A stretch of DNA of 64,000 nt from Streptomyces achromogenes (lineage in GTDB: Bacteria; Actinomycetota; Actinomycetes; Streptomycetales; Streptomycetaceae). The stretch lies in NCBI RefSeq assembly GCF_030816715.1, contig NZ_JAUSYH010000001.1:4340001-4404000 (forward strand), in the 5' to 3' direction. Below, piece by piece: positions 1-8,727 of the stretch. Position 1 is the stretch's first letter, and each line of letters begins with the position of its first letter. Below the pieces are notes generated by a model. That model ran no database searches and had not been told where the DNA came from. It saw only the letters and a list, made by a program, of their open reading frames with translations. Made by a program: the position numbers and the translations under genes.

Positions 1-1156
1 TCAGCGCGACGAGCGAGCCGCTGGTCAGCGCCAGGCCGATGCCGAAGACGACCAGGCCCTGCGCCTGGTGCTTGACGGCCCCGCCGCGCCCCCGCACCCC
101 GAAGGTGAGACGCCGGTTGGCGGCGGTGTTGGCGACCGCGGACACCAGCAGGGCGAGCGCGTTGGCGATCTGCGAGCCGCCGAACTGGCGGAAGCCGCTG
201 TAGAGAACGAGGTAGAAGAGCGTGGACAGACCGCCGACGACGCAGAACCCGACCAGCTGACGGGCCAGGCCCCCCGGCACGTCCTGGATGTCGCGGTCGC
301 GCGGGTCGTCGCCGAACGGGCGGCGGAGCCGGTCGAGGGACAGCGAACCGGTGGCCAGGGCCCTGCCCACGCGCCACACCCCTTTCAGGTCGTCGGTCGC
401 CGTCTTCACGATGTGCACCGTGGAGTCCGGGTCGTCGACCCAGTCGACCGGCACCTCGTGGATACGGAGGCCGGCGCGCTCGGCGAGCACCAGCATCTCG
501 GTGTCGAAGAACCAGCCGGTGTCTTCCACCAGGGGGAGCAGAATCTGTGCGACGTCTCGCCGGATCGCCTTGAACCCGCACTGCGCGTCCGAGAAGCGGG
601 CCTGCAGCGAGCCGCGCAGGATCAGGTTGTAGGCGCGGCTGATGAACTCCCGCTTCGGCCCGCGCACCACACGGGAGTCATGAGCGAGCCGGGAGCCGAT
701 CGCCAGGTCGGAGTGGCCGGAGATCAGCGGCGCCACCAGCGGCAGCAGGGCGTTGAGGTCGGTGGACAGGTCCACGTCCATGTACGCGAGGATCGGGGCG
801 TCCGAGGCGGACCAGACGGTCCGCAGGGCTCGGCCGCGGCCCTTCTGCTCGAGCCGGAAGTTCCGCACCTCCGGGATCCGCGCCGTCAGCCGGCGCGCCA
901 CCGAAGGGGTCGCGTCGGTCGACGCGTTGTCCGCGATCGTGATGCGGAAGGAGTAGGGGAACGTACGCGTCAGGTGGTCGTGCAGTCTCTGGACGCAGGG
1001 CTGGAGGTCCTTCTCCTCGTTGAAGACGGGGATCACTACGTCCAGGACAGGCGTACCGGCTGTGGCGGCCGGGAGGTGCTCCCGCGCCGGCAGCGTGCCG
1101 GGAGAAGAGTCGGTTCGCATGTCGCCGACTTTGGTCAGGCGCCCTGTTGCACCCAT
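1..1156 (-). CDS. GT2 glycosyltransferase fused to GtrA-like membrane domain (3' end outside window)
   Basis: The minus-strand reading frame runs off the left edge of the window, so the C-terminus is missing. The N-terminal half is a family-2 glycosyltransferase of the dolichyl-phosphate mannose synthase type: a VVIPVFNEEKDL start of the Rossmann fold, a DNASTDAT nucleotide-sugar motif, and YMDVDLSTDLNAL as the DxD-type metal site. The visible C-terminal part (GFCVVGGLSTLFYLVLYSGF, then further hydrophobic stretches) is a GtrA-like membrane domain. Such proteins usually move sugars on a polyprenyl carrier to the cell surface. The first in-frame ATG is at 1156, inside the 3' end of the sensor kinase gene (overlap of about 22 bases, suggesting translational coupling); an alternative ATG is at 1120. 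It belongs to the same operon as the two-component genes. Substrate unknown. Confidence 0.88.
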   Translation of the reverse strand, partial: MGATGRLTKVGDMRTDSSPGTLPAREHLPAATAGTPVLDVVIPVFNEEKDLQPCVQRLHDHLTRTFPYSFRITIADNASTDATPSVARRLTARIPEVRNFRLEQKGRGRALRTVWSASDAPILAYMDVDLSTDLNALLPLVAPLISGHSDLAIGSRLAHDSRVVRGPKREFISRAYNLILRGSLQARFSDAQCGFKAIRRDVAQILLPLVEDTGWFFDTEMLVLAERAGLRIHEVPVDWVDDPDSTVHIVKTATDDLKGVWRVGRALATGSLSLDRLRRPFGDDPRDRDIQDVPGGLARQLVGFCVVGGLSTLFYLVLYSGFRQFGGSQIANALALLVSAVANTAANRRLTFGVRGRGGAVKHQAQGLVVFGIGLALTSGSLVAL

Positions 1157-2760
1157 GTGGTGGCACTGTGCTCGACCTGTGAGTCGAGTTGCCAGTTCGT
1201 TTCGGGGGCGGGCTGGGGCAGGACCGGGCCGAGCGCGGGCAGGTGCACGGTGAACACGGTCTGTCCGGGGACGCTGTCGACGGTCACGGCGCCGCCGTGC
1301 GCGGTCGCGACGGCCTGCACGATGGCGAGTCCGAGGCCGGTCGAGCCGGACGCGCGGGAGCGCGAGGAGTCGCCGCGCGCGAACCGTTCGAAGACGTGCG
1401 GCAGCAGGTCGGGCGGAATGCCCTGCCCGTCGTCCTGGACGTCCACGCACAGCCACGGCCCGCGGCGCTGCACGCGCGCGGTGACGGTGGTGCCGGGCGG
1501 GGTGTGCGTCCGGGCGTTGGCGAGGAGGTTGACGAGGACCTGTTGAAGTCGCGCCGAGTCGGCGGAGACCAGGGCCGGCTCGTCGGGGAGTTCGAGGCGC
1601 CAGACGTGTTCGTCGCCGGCGGCGCGGGCGTCGCTGACGGTGTCGATGACCAGGGGGACGAGGTCGGTCTGCTCGAACTGCAGCGGGCGGCCGGCGTCGA
1701 GCCGGGCGAGCAGGAGCAGGTCCTCGACGAGGAGGGTCATCCGGCCGGCCTCGGACTCGATGCGGCCGAGCGCGTGCTTGGTGTCGGGCCCGACCTCCTC
1801 GCGTCCGCGCCGGGTCAGCTCGGCGTAGCCGCGGATGGAGGCGAGGGGCGTCCGCAGCTCGTGACTGGCGTCCGCGACGAACTGCCTCACCCGGGTCTCG
1901 CTCTCCTGGCGGGCGTGCAGCGCGCCGTGGACGTGGTTCAGCATCCGGTTGAGGGCCGCGCCGACCTGCCCGACCTCGGTGTGCGGATCGGTCTCGGACT
2001 CCGGCACCCGCTCACTGAGGTTCACCTCGCCGGTGTGCAGGGGGAGTTCGGAGACCCGGGTGGCGGTGGCGGCGACCTTGCGGAGCGGCCGGGTGGCGAC
2101 GCCGACCATGACGGTGCCGGCCAGACCGGCCGCGACGAGACCGGCGACGGTGAGGCTGATCTCGACGACGATCAGGGTGTTGATGGTCTTGTCGACGTCG
2201 GCCGTGGGGATGGCCACGTAGTAGGCGGAGGTGTCGTTGCTGGCGTACTTGACGAGGTAGTCGCCCAGTCCGGGGATCGTCACGGTGTGCGTCCTGTCGT
2301 CCCGGGAGACGGAGTTGAGCGCCTTGCTCTGGGCTTTCGTGAGCTTCTTGCTGCTCATCGAGAAGTCGTCCTGCGACTTCACGCCGCGCGCGGACTCGGT
2401 GATGGTGCCGTTCACGACCTTGGCCGCGACGGTGCTGTCCGACTGGGGGCCCTTGACCAACCGATCGAGGTCGGTCGCCTGCGCCTTGCCCTGCTGCTGG
2501 CCGTGCGTGGTGGCACCGTTCTTCGCCTCGTCGGGCGGTACCCCGAAGCCGTCGCGGGGCGCCGCACGCGCCGCCACCTCACCCAGGCGCTCGCTGAGCT
2601 GGCCGTACAGGTGGTCCCGCAGCACCAGGGTGGTCACCGTGCCGATCACCGCGCAGACGACGGCGATCAGGGTCACGGACACGACGACGAGCCGGGTCCG
2701 CAGGGTGCGCGGCTTTCCCGCTCGTCTCTTCTGCGGACCCGGCCGTCGTCGCCCGCTCAT
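1135..2760 (-). CDS. HAMP-domain sensor histidine kinase
   Basis: 541 residues. The order is: a basic N-terminus, a first membrane helix (about 22-45), an extracytoplasmic sensor domain of about 140 residues, a second helix (about 190-218), HAMP, HisKA with the phospho-acceptor His in ASHELRTPLASIRGY near residue 299, and HATPase_c with the N box NLLANARTHTPPG and G boxes DDGQGIP and GSTGLGLAI. It autophosphorylates and should pass the phosphate to the response regulator encoded just upstream. The start codon overlaps that gene's stop as ATGA. The C-terminal tail is rich in Pro and Gln. The signal is unknown; the downstream glycosyltransferase hints at an envelope cue (inference). It is an ordinary OmpR-partner kinase in architecture. 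Confidence 0.95.
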   Translation of the reverse strand: MSGRRRPGPQKRRAGKPRTLRTRLVVVSVTLIAVVCAVIGTVTTLVLRDHLYGQLSERLGEVAARAAPRDGFGVPPDEAKNGATTHGQQQGKAQATDLDRLVKGPQSDSTVAAKVVNGTITESARGVKSQDDFSMSSKKLTKAQSKALNSVSRDDRTHTVTIPGLGDYLVKYASNDTSAYYVAIPTADVDKTINTLIVVEISLTVAGLVAAGLAGTVMVGVATRPLRKVAATATRVSELPLHTGEVNLSERVPESETDPHTEVGQVGAALNRMLNHVHGALHARQESETRVRQFVADASHELRTPLASIRGYAELTRRGREEVGPDTKHALGRIESEAGRMTLLVEDLLLLARLDAGRPLQFEQTDLVPLVIDTVSDARAAGDEHVWRLELPDEPALVSADSARLQQVLVNLLANARTHTPPGTTVTARVQRRGPWLCVDVQDDGQGIPPDLLPHVFERFARGDSSRSRASGSTGLGLAIVQAVATAHGGAVTVDSVPGQTVFTVHLPALGPVLPQPAPETNWQLDSQVEHSATTWVQQGA

Positions 2761-3497
2761 GACGCGGCGGGCTTGATCAGGTAGCCGGCCCCACGACGGG
2801 TGTGGATCATCGGCTCACGTCCGGCGTCTATCTTGCGCCGCAGGTAGGAGATGTACAGCTCGACGACGTTGGCCTGGCCGCCGAAGTCGTACGACCACAC
2901 GCGGTCCAGGATCTGCGCCTTGCTGAGCACGCGCCGCGGGTTGCGCATCAGGAAGCGCAGCAGCTCGAACTCGGTGGCGGTGAGGTGGATGTTGGCGCCG
3001 GCCCGTGAGACCTCGTGGCTGTCCTCGTCGAGGGTCAGGTCCCCGACCACCAGCATGGAGTCGGACCGCCGGTCGGCGGCGCCGGAGCGCCGGATGAGCC
3101 CCCGCAGCCGGGCCACGACCTCCTCGAGGCTGAACGGCTTGGTGACGTAGTCGTCGCCGCCGGCGGTGAGCCCGGCGATCCGGTCCTCGACGGCGTCCTT
3201 GGCCGTGAGGAACAGCACCGGGACGTCCGGCAGCTCACGCCGCAGCCGCCCGAGGACGGTCAGCCCGTCCATGTCCGGCAGCATCATGTCGAGGACGACG
3301 GCGTCGGGCCGGAACTCACGGGCGGTCTGGATCGCACCCGTGCCGTCACCGGCACTCCGGATCTGCCATCCCTCATAGCGCAGGGCCATGGACAGCAGCT
3401 CGGTGATCGACAGCTCGTCGTCCACCACCAGCACGCGGACGGGGCTCCCGTCCGGCCTCAGCAGTTCGGTGCGCCCCTGGGGCGAGGTCGTGGTCAT
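2757..3497 (-). CDS. OmpR-family response regulator
   Basis: 246 residues from the ATG at 3497, which has AGGG eight bases upstream and gives the usual family length; a longer frame reaches 3566 but adds atypical residues. The receiver domain has the acidic pair VVDDE (25-28), phospho-acceptor Asp70 in VVLDMMLPD, and LFLTAKDA with the conserved Thr and Lys. The C-terminal winged helix shows TATEFELLRFLMRNPRRVLSK and YISYLRRKID, the standard DNA-recognition region. It should be phosphorylated by the kinase encoded immediately downstream (4-base ATGA overlap) and then control transcription. First gene of the operon with the kinase and glycosyltransferase. Confidence 0.95.
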   Translation of the reverse strand: MTTTSPQGRTELLRPDGSPVRVLVVDDELSITELLSMALRYEGWQIRSAGDGTGAIQTAREFRPDAVVLDMMLPDMDGLTVLGRLRRELPDVPVLFLTAKDAVEDRIAGLTAGGDDYVTKPFSLEEVVARLRGLIRRSGAADRRSDSMLVVGDLTLDEDSHEVSRAGANIHLTATEFELLRFLMRNPRRVLSKAQILDRVWSYDFGGQANVVELYISYLRRKIDAGREPMIHTRRGAGYLIKPAAS

Positions 3498-3552
3498 GGT
3501 GAGCACCCTGTCGGGGCCCGCTGAGAGCACTCTTTCACTCGTCTGTGATTTC

Positions 3553-3580
3553 CCTGAGAAACGCACAGGCGTCTCTCAGG
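3553..3580. promoter_or_regulatory. inverted repeat upstream of the two-component operon
   Basis: CCTGAGA (3553-3559) and TCTCAGG (3574-3580) form a 7-bp inverted repeat with a 14-base spacer, 56-84 bases upstream of the response-regulator start. The position suits an autoregulatory operator or a site for another regulator; the assignment is inference. The rest of 3581-3777 holds no gene. Confidence 0.35.
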
Positions 3581-3777
3581 CAACACCTGGGAAGCGCTTG
3601 CCCCGCTCTCACCCCGCTCTTGCCGTGCGGGGCGGATCACCCGCGAATGCCCTGGTACGCACCGCGTCGCGGCCCGACGTCGAGGGCCCGTCCCCCGACG
3701 ACCCCGCGGGCCCACGACGGGGAGCCCGGCTGTGATCCACCTTGGCGACACACAGGAACACGCGGGATCACACCCCG

Positions 3778-4779
3778 TCAGAACAGTCCGTCCTGCCGAT
3801 GCTCGGCCACTCTGAACTGCCGCACCGGGAAGCTCACTTCGCCGTCTCCCGCGGGAACCAGCCGCCACCCCCGCATCAACCGTGTGTCGAGTACGACCAC
3901 CCCTCGCCGGCCGGTGGAACGAGCGCCGGCGTCGGAAGCGGGGCCGACGGCCGAAGGAAGGCCGGTGACCGAAGAACGGCCGGTGACCGGAGGAAGGCCG
4001 GTGGCCAGATGCAGGTCGGTGGCCAGATGCAGGTCGGTGGCCAGATGCAGGTCGGGGCCGGCGGCCGCCACCAGCTCGCCGCTCACCGAGCCGCCGGGCA
4101 CGAGCTCGCTCACCTCGCCGAGCACGGCCGGAGCCCCGGCGAGCCCGAAGGCCCGTACATGATCCACCGGTTGGAACGGCGCGCGCTCCAACGACTGCGG
4201 CCACTCGCCCAGTTGCACGGCCCGGCCGTACACCTCGCGCAGCTCACCCGCCCGTTCCTCCTCCCCCGTCGGCAGCGTGGACCGCACCGCCCGCTTGACG
4301 GCGTACGGGACCCGGTCCGGCACGCGCAGCGCGGCCCGCAACAGTTCCTCGGTGCGGCGGGCGGCCATCAACGGCCCGACGCCGAGCCAGCTGAAGCAGA
4401 CCGCGCCCTGCTCCAGCAGTCGCACCGGCCCCCGCTCGGCGGCCGTGATCCCCACCTTGACGAGCCCGGGCCCGAACCAGGCGAGATACACCCGGTAGGG
4501 GCGCGGGTCGTCGGCGATCCCGTCCGCCGCGACGGAGTGCGCCCGGTCCAGCCGCGCGCACTCCTCGCACCGGGCCCCCGTGCTCCTCCCCGGCACGGCC
4601 GCCCGCACCGGACACGGATTCCCCCGAGCCCCGACACACTGCCGCACACCGCCCGCCACCACGCCGAACGAGACCCGCTTGCCCCAGGTCAGCGGGCTAG
4701 GACGGGCCCCGTCCCAGATCAGCGCGGAACCCTCCGCCGCCGACCACCGCAGCCCCGCGCACCTCCATGCCTGTGCCAT
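3778..4779 (-). CDS. DUF2797 family protein
   Basis: 333 residues from the ATG at 4779 (MAQAWRCAGLRW). The frame is open further upstream, but that part is an antisense-like translation overlapping the next gene, so the start at 4779 is preferred. The core matches DUF2797: tryptophan-rich N-terminus, a Cys pair CEECARLD after RSTGARC, and the signature YRVYLAWFGPGLVKVGITAAERGPVRLLEQGA. That segment resembles a GIY-YIG-type fold (VYLA...VKVGIT), but no nuclease function is established. The C-terminal third carries a hexapeptide tandem repeat (see the repeat entry). Function unknown. Confidence 0.75.
   Translation of the reverse strand: MAQAWRCAGLRWSAAEGSALIWDGARPSPLTWGKRVSFGVVAGGVRQCVGARGNPCPVRAAVPGRSTGARCEECARLDRAHSVAADGIADDPRPYRVYLAWFGPGLVKVGITAAERGPVRLLEQGAVCFSWLGVGPLMAARRTEELLRAALRVPDRVPYAVKRAVRSTLPTGEEERAGELREVYGRAVQLGEWPQSLERAPFQPVDHVRAFGLAGAPAVLGEVSELVPGGSVSGELVAAAGPDLHLATDLHLATDLHLATGLPPVTGRSSVTGLPSAVGPASDAGARSTGRRGVVVLDTRLMRGWRLVPAGDGEVSFPVRQFRVAEHRQDGLF
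3953..4053 (-). repeat. 18-bp tandem repeats inside the DUF2797 gene
   Basis: Three identical 18-bp units occupy 4000-4017, 4018-4035 and 4036-4053, each encoding a repeat of DLHLAT. The flanking bases 3953-3999 keep the same 18-bp period in a diverged form (TGRSSV, TGLPPV). The copies are in frame and add a short degenerate hexapeptide array to the C-terminal part of the protein. The identical copies suggest recent slippage or expansion. Confidence 0.85.
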
Positions 4780-5125
4780 CACCCGCAACGGTAGGCCCCG
4801 GCACCGACAGCGCGGTGACGGCCGTGCGCCCGCGCCCGGCGAGCCGGCACCCGACACACCCCGGATGCCCCTCCCGGGCCCACGGGTCCCGTACCCGCAT
4901 CCCCCATTCCGACCGCGGGCGCACCCCCGGCGGCTTGCCCCACCCGGCGAGATGCAGCCCCCAGGTGACCAGCGCGGCCAATCCGAGGACGACGCCGCCG
5001 ACGGCCAGCGCGGGCACCGAGCCGACGCACACGCCGACGCCCACCGCGGAGCCCCCGACGGCCACGATCGCCACGCCGGTCCATCCGGCGATCGTGTGCC
5101 CCTCGTCGTATCCATGCCCGGCCAT
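4697..5125 (-). CDS. small HGxxPAAW-like membrane protein
   Basis: 142 residues. The start MAGHGYDEGHTIAGWTGVAI is a short hydrophilic head with His residues followed by a hydrophobic helix (about 13-38) and a second helix (about 40-62, LAVGGVVLGLAALVTWGLHLAGWG). This resembles the small actinobacterial membrane proteins named HGxxPAAW. The C-terminal part after the second helix is Gly/Arg-rich and overlaps the DUF2797 gene start by about 83 bases, so the true C-terminus may be less conserved than the membrane part. Probably co-transcribed with the DUF2797 gene. Function unknown. The AT-richer stretch 5126-5180 upstream probably holds its promoter. Confidence 0.6.
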   Translation of the reverse strand: MAGHGYDEGHTIAGWTGVAIVAVGGSAVGVGVCVGSVPALAVGGVVLGLAALVTWGLHLAGWGKPPGVRPRSEWGMRVRDPWAREGHPGCVGCRLAGRGRTAVTALSVPGPTVAGDGTGMEVRGAAVVGGGGFRADLGRGPS

Positions 5126-5351
5126 GAATCCCTCACCATCTAAGAAGTTCAGAATGGAAACCTCTTACAAGGTAAGACAAACAGAAAGCAGATAACAAGG
5201 ACCCAGCACGAACCCGTCACCCAGCCCGTGGACCGCCCGCCGGCGCCACCACCCACGAGCCCCTAGCCCGCGCCCCCATCCACCACAGCCGGCCCGCACG
5301 ACACAGTGCGGCCCACGCACTCGAACACCCCGGAGAGGAACCGGCCCCGCG

Positions 5352-5879
5352 ATGACACCCGAGCCGCCGCCTCCGCCCCCGCACCCGTCCCCGCACTCGC
5401 CCCCCCGCCCCGCCGCCACCCCCGCCCAGGCGCTCTCCGCGATGGACGACCTCATCGCGGCCAGCATGATCGGGCAGCAGGAGATGGCCCAGCGCCTGGG
5501 CCTGAACGTCACGGACCTGACCTGCTTCGGCTACGTCCTCCAGGCCGGCGAGGAGCTCCTCACGGCCGGGGACCTCGCGGCACGCGTCCAGGTCACGACG
5601 GGTGCGGTGACCGGCATCCTCAACCGTCTGGAACGCGCCGGCTACGTCACCCGTCGCGCCGACCCCAAGGACCGCCGCCGGGTCCGCGTGGCGGCCGTCC
5701 CCTCGGCGGTGGCCAGGGCCTACGCCCTCTACGAGCCGCACTACGTCCGCCTGAACGCCCTCTTCGCCGACTACTCGCCGGAGGAGATCGCCGTCCTGAC
5801 GGACTGGTTCACCCGCGCGACCGCCCTCGCCAACGCCTACCGCGAGGAACTGCGCCTCCGGCACGACCCGAGCGAGTGA
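5352..5879 (+). CDS. MarR-family transcriptional regulator
   Basis: 175 residues. After a Pro-rich N-terminal leader of about 20 residues comes a MarR winged helix: the helix-turn-helix is in LTAGDLAARVQVTTGAVTGILNRLERAGYVTRRADPKDRRRVRV, where the wing motif DPKDRRR is characteristic. C-terminal helices for dimerisation follow. A GGAGAGG ribosome site lies about 12 bases before the ATG. Target genes and ligand are not evident; the gene stands alone, 94 bases before the PadR gene. Confidence 0.9.
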   Translation: MTPEPPPPPPHPSPHSPPRPAATPAQALSAMDDLIAASMIGQQEMAQRLGLNVTDLTCFGYVLQAGEELLTAGDLAARVQVTTGAVTGILNRLERAGYVTRRADPKDRRRVRVAAVPSAVARAYALYEPHYVRLNALFADYSPEEIAVLTDWFTRATALANAYREELRLRHDPSE

Positions 5880-5893
5880 CCCCACCAGTATTC

Positions 5894-5912
5894 AATGATG
5901 CGATTAGTCATT
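5894..5912. promoter_or_regulatory. candidate operator before the PadR gene
   Basis: AATGA (5894-5898) and TCATT (5908-5912) form an inverted repeat with 9 bases between, in the only AT-rich stretch between the MarR and PadR genes. PadR regulators commonly bind dyads in their own promoter, so autoregulation is a reasonable inference. It could instead be a site for the MarR protein. Confidence 0.4.
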
Positions 5913-5973
5913 TTCTTGAGTAACCTGTGGGGGAGGAAGCGAAGGCGGACGGAGAAGGAGGGGGGCCGCTTCG

Positions 5974-6543
5974 ATGGCCTTGCGACACGCCGTGCTGGCG
6001 GCGCTGCTGGACGGTGAGTACAGCGGATACCAGCTGGCGAAGGCGTTCGACGTCGGCGTGGCGAACTTCTGGCACGCCCTGCCCCAGCAGCTGTACGCCG
6101 AACTGGCCAAACTGGAGAAGGAAGGGCTGGTCGCGGGTCGGCAGGTGATCCAGGAGACCCGTCCCAACAAGCGCCTGTTCCACGTCACCGACGCCGGACG
6201 CGCCGAACTGGAGGAGTTCGCCGCGGCCGTCGCGAAGCCCTCGTTCATCCGTGACGATCTGCTGGTCAAGGTCCAGGTCGCCGACCGCATCGGCACCGCA
6301 TCGGTGATCGAACAGCTGGAGGAGCGGGCGTCGGCGGCCGAGGCCAAGATCGAGCTGCTCGGCAAGCTGCTGCACCAACTGCGCGGCGACACCGACGAAG
6401 AGGACTTCCTTCGCCGAGGCGAGCGGATCGGGCCGTATCTGACCTGTCTGCGCGGCCTCGACTTCGAGCAGGGCCACCGGGACTGGTGCCTGCGGATCGC
6501 AACAGTCCTGCGGGAAAGGCGGACGACTCATGCCGAGCGGTGA
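5974..6543 (+). CDS. PadR-family transcriptional regulator
   Basis: 189 residues. The N-terminal winged helix has the PadR pattern LRHAVLAALLDGEYSGYQLAKAF, then LPQQLYAELAKLEKEGLVAG and the wing RPNKRLFHVTDAGRAEL. A C-terminal helical dimerisation domain of about 100 residues follows (EQLEERASAAEAKIELLGKL). A strong GGAGAAGGAGGGGG ribosome site precedes the ATG. The 3' end overlaps the SGNH hydrolase gene by 14 bases, so the two are co-transcribed and the hydrolase is a plausible regulated partner. Confidence 0.93.
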   Translation: MALRHAVLAALLDGEYSGYQLAKAFDVGVANFWHALPQQLYAELAKLEKEGLVAGRQVIQETRPNKRLFHVTDAGRAELEEFAAAVAKPSFIRDDLLVKVQVADRIGTASVIEQLEERASAAEAKIELLGKLLHQLRGDTDEEDFLRRGERIGPYLTCLRGLDFEQGHRDWCLRIATVLRERRTTHAER

Positions 6544-7348
6544 CTACGTGCGCTACGTCGCCCTGGGCGACAGCCAGACCGAAGGGGTGGGCGACGGGGA
6601 CGACACCGTCGGCCTGCGCGGCTTCGCCGACCGGTTCGCCGAGCACCTCGCAGCCGTCAACCCCGGTCTCCAGTACGCCAATCTGGCCGTACGAGGACGC
6701 ACCGCCGGCGAGGTCCGCGCCGAACAGCTGGGGCCCGCCCTGGCCCTGCGCCCCGACCTGGCCACCGTCGTCGCCGGCGTCAACGACCTGCTCCGGCCCC
6801 GGTACGACGCCGCGGAGGTGGCGGGACACCTCGAGGACATGTTCGCCGCGCTCACGGACGCCGGGACCCATGTGGTGACACTGACGTTCCCCGACGTCGG
6901 AAAGATCATGCCGCTGGCCCGGCCGGTCAGGTCCCGCGTGCTCGACCTCAACACCCGTATCCGTGCCGCGGCCGCCCGTCACGGCGTCGCTGTCGCCGAA
7001 ACCGGCCGCCAGGCCGTCACCACCGACCCGCGGATGTGGACCGAGGACCGTCTCCACGCCAGCCCCCTCGGCCACGAACGGATCGCCGCGGCCCTCGCCC
7101 ACGCCATCCACCTGCCCGGAACGGACGACGCCTGGACACTCCCCCTCCCCCCACAGCGGGTTCCCTCGCGTCGGCAGGCCGCAGGGGCCGAGCTGCGCTG
7201 GGCGGCCGCCCACCTCGGCCCCTGGCTCGGCCGCCGACTGCGCGGCCGGTCCTCCGGCGACGGCCGCACCGCCAGACGCCCCCGCCTCCTGCCTTTGAGT
7301 CCCCCGCCCGACTCCGCCGCGCAGACCGGCCCTCGGGACTCCCCGTAG
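6530..7348 (+). CDS. SGNH/GDSL-family esterase
   Basis: 272 residues, no signal peptide, so probably cytoplasmic. SGNH block I is VALGDSQTEGVG (catalytic Ser), block II has Gly/Arg in LAVRGRTAGEV, block III is GVNDLL with the oxyanion Asn, and block V is EDRLHASPLGHERIA with the catalytic Asp and His. These predict a serine hydrolase acting on an ester or acyl group of unknown identity. The last 50 or so residues are Arg/Pro-rich and not part of the fold. Translationally coupled to the preceding PadR gene. Confidence 0.9.
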   Translation: MPSGDYVRYVALGDSQTEGVGDGDDTVGLRGFADRFAEHLAAVNPGLQYANLAVRGRTAGEVRAEQLGPALALRPDLATVVAGVNDLLRPRYDAAEVAGHLEDMFAALTDAGTHVVTLTFPDVGKIMPLARPVRSRVLDLNTRIRAAAARHGVAVAETGRQAVTTDPRMWTEDRLHASPLGHERIAAALAHAIHLPGTDDAWTLPLPPQRVPSRRQAAGAELRWAAAHLGPWLGRRLRGRSSGDGRTARRPRLLPLSPPPDSAAQTGPRDSP

Positions 7349-7419
7349 AGACGGCGCCGCCCGGGCGGGCGGTCCCCGCCCCCCGGGGGCGGACTCCGCT
7401 CCCCGGGCGGACGCCGCGG

Positions 7420-8223
7420 CTACTGGCGGTGCCGGCGCGTGCCCTGTCGCGGTGGCAGGGTCAGGGTGATCTGACGGACGAGCTGCTGGAAGCAGGCGAG
7501 GGACGCGAGAGCCGGCAGCGAAGCCCCGGCGATGCCGGTGAAGGTCCTGTCCGCCTGCGCGATGCACAGCATTATCGCGACGGAGGAGAAGAGCAGGACG
7601 ATGAACCACGAGTGGACGGCTCGGCGCTGATGCAGAGCGGTCCGGAGGATGGAGAGAGAGGCCACCATCCAGGGCCCGTACACGAGGAGAGGCCACGACG
7701 GGACCATTCCGTGGCCCGCTCCGGACGTGATGTTCTGCAGCGGCCTGTAGGCCACCATGCCGCCGAAGACACTGACCATCGCCACGATGACGGCGACGAG
7801 TGCGACGATCACGAAGCTGCCCGTCTGCAACCACTTGAGCCGGAGTTTCCCGCCTCGGATCCTGCGATGACCGGCGGAAGAGCTTCGAGGGGGCGGCAAC
7901 TGGGCGGTGATCTGCGCGAGGCTCTCCATCGGGTCGAGGAAGTCGCCGCCCGACGCGGGCTCGCCGCGCGGTGGCGGCACCCTGGCCGTCTGCTCCGCGG
8001 TGACAGCCTCCTGCATGAGATAGGCGAGTTCCTCCACCGGATCCCAGCCCGGGTCGGACGCCGCCGGGGGACCCCCCGTGTGCACGCTGTCGGCAGGTCC
8101 GCCGTTCCATCCGGCGCCCGCCCCGTAGGAGTAGGCGTCGGAATACCATTCACGCCGCGCGAACGAAGGGTCCACGTAGTCGTGATTCACAGGAATGTGC
8201 CCGTCGGGCGCGGTCCACGTCAC
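7420..8223 (-). CDS. DUF2637 (SpdB-like) membrane protein
   Basis: 267 residues from the GTG at 8223, which overlaps the stop of the upstream small gene as GTGA; the frame continues upstream but only as non-coding-like sequence. The N-terminal 130 residues are hydrophilic. The C-terminal half has four predicted membrane helices (LQTGSFVIVALVAVIVAMVS, the next around PSWPLLVYGPWMVASLSI, then WFIVLLFSSVAIMLCIAQA and a last short one), typical of DUF2637. The family includes plasmid spread proteins (SpdB) but is also common on Streptomyces chromosomes. No plasmid transfer gene is adjacent here, so a role in conjugation is not supported. Confidence 0.8.
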   Translation of the reverse strand: MTWTAPDGHIPVNHDYVDPSFARREWYSDAYSYGAGAGWNGGPADSVHTGGPPAASDPGWDPVEELAYLMQEAVTAEQTARVPPPRGEPASGGDFLDPMESLAQITAQLPPPRSSSAGHRRIRGGKLRLKWLQTGSFVIVALVAVIVAMVSVFGGMVAYRPLQNITSGAGHGMVPSWPLLVYGPWMVASLSILRTALHQRRAVHSWFIVLLFSSVAIMLCIAQADRTFTGIAGASLPALASLACFQQLVRQITLTLPPRQGTRRHRQ

Positions 8224-8492
8224 GGCCGGCCGGAGCGTTCCGGGCCGTTCCACCGCGAATTGAGTTCCTCCTGGATTTCCTCCAGCAGGGCAAGGAACTC
8301 GCGGAGCAGCGGCTCGGCGACGTGACGTTCGACCCACGCTCCGTCTTCGATCACCGCACCCTGCACCGCCGTCGCGGAATATGTCACACCGGGTGAAAAG
8401 CCACATTTCCCCATGGCCAGATCATGGCCCGCAGTCAGATTTTCCGTCCTCGTGTTGCGTTGAGGCAGGCTCTGGGGCCTTGCTTTCGTCAT
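8220..8492 (-). CDS. small hypothetical protein upstream of the DUF2637 gene
   Basis: 90 residues from the ATG at 8492; a second possible ATG is at 8414. No family recognised. The C-terminal half (VERHVAEPLLREFLALLEEIQEELNS) is a predicted amphipathic helix. Its stop overlaps the GTG start of the DUF2637 gene by four bases, the main reason to accept it as real. A GGAGGGG stretch lies 17 bases upstream of the first ATG, rather far for a ribosome site, so the start is uncertain. The AT-rich region 8493-8727 probably carries the promoter and holds no gene that I can see. Confidence 0.55.
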   Translation of the reverse strand: MTKARPQSLPQRNTRTENLTAGHDLAMGKCGFSPGVTYSATAVQGAVIEDGAWVERHVAEPLLREFLALLEEIQEELNSRWNGPERSGRP

Positions 8493-8727
8493 ATTCAGCT
8501 AACGTCGCCACCCCTCCTCCAGATGCGCGGCAAATGAGTGACGCCGCCGTAAAGGAATTACTGGGGAGAACGTCTCGTCATTAATGTAATTCACGCACTC
8601 CGCACGTTATGAGCAGAGCGAATTTTCCTCTCACACCTCCGATCGGAAATATGATTCGCCGACCACCACCCTTCGCCCCCCATCGTCCACCTCGACTCGC
8701 AGCGCTCCACGCTCGATCGCGCCGGGG

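Noticed and set aside
7420..8223. DUF2637/SpdB protein as evidence of a conjugative element at 7-10 kb
   Set aside because: No FtsK-type transfer gene, replication gene or attachment site nearby; the family is common on chromosomes.
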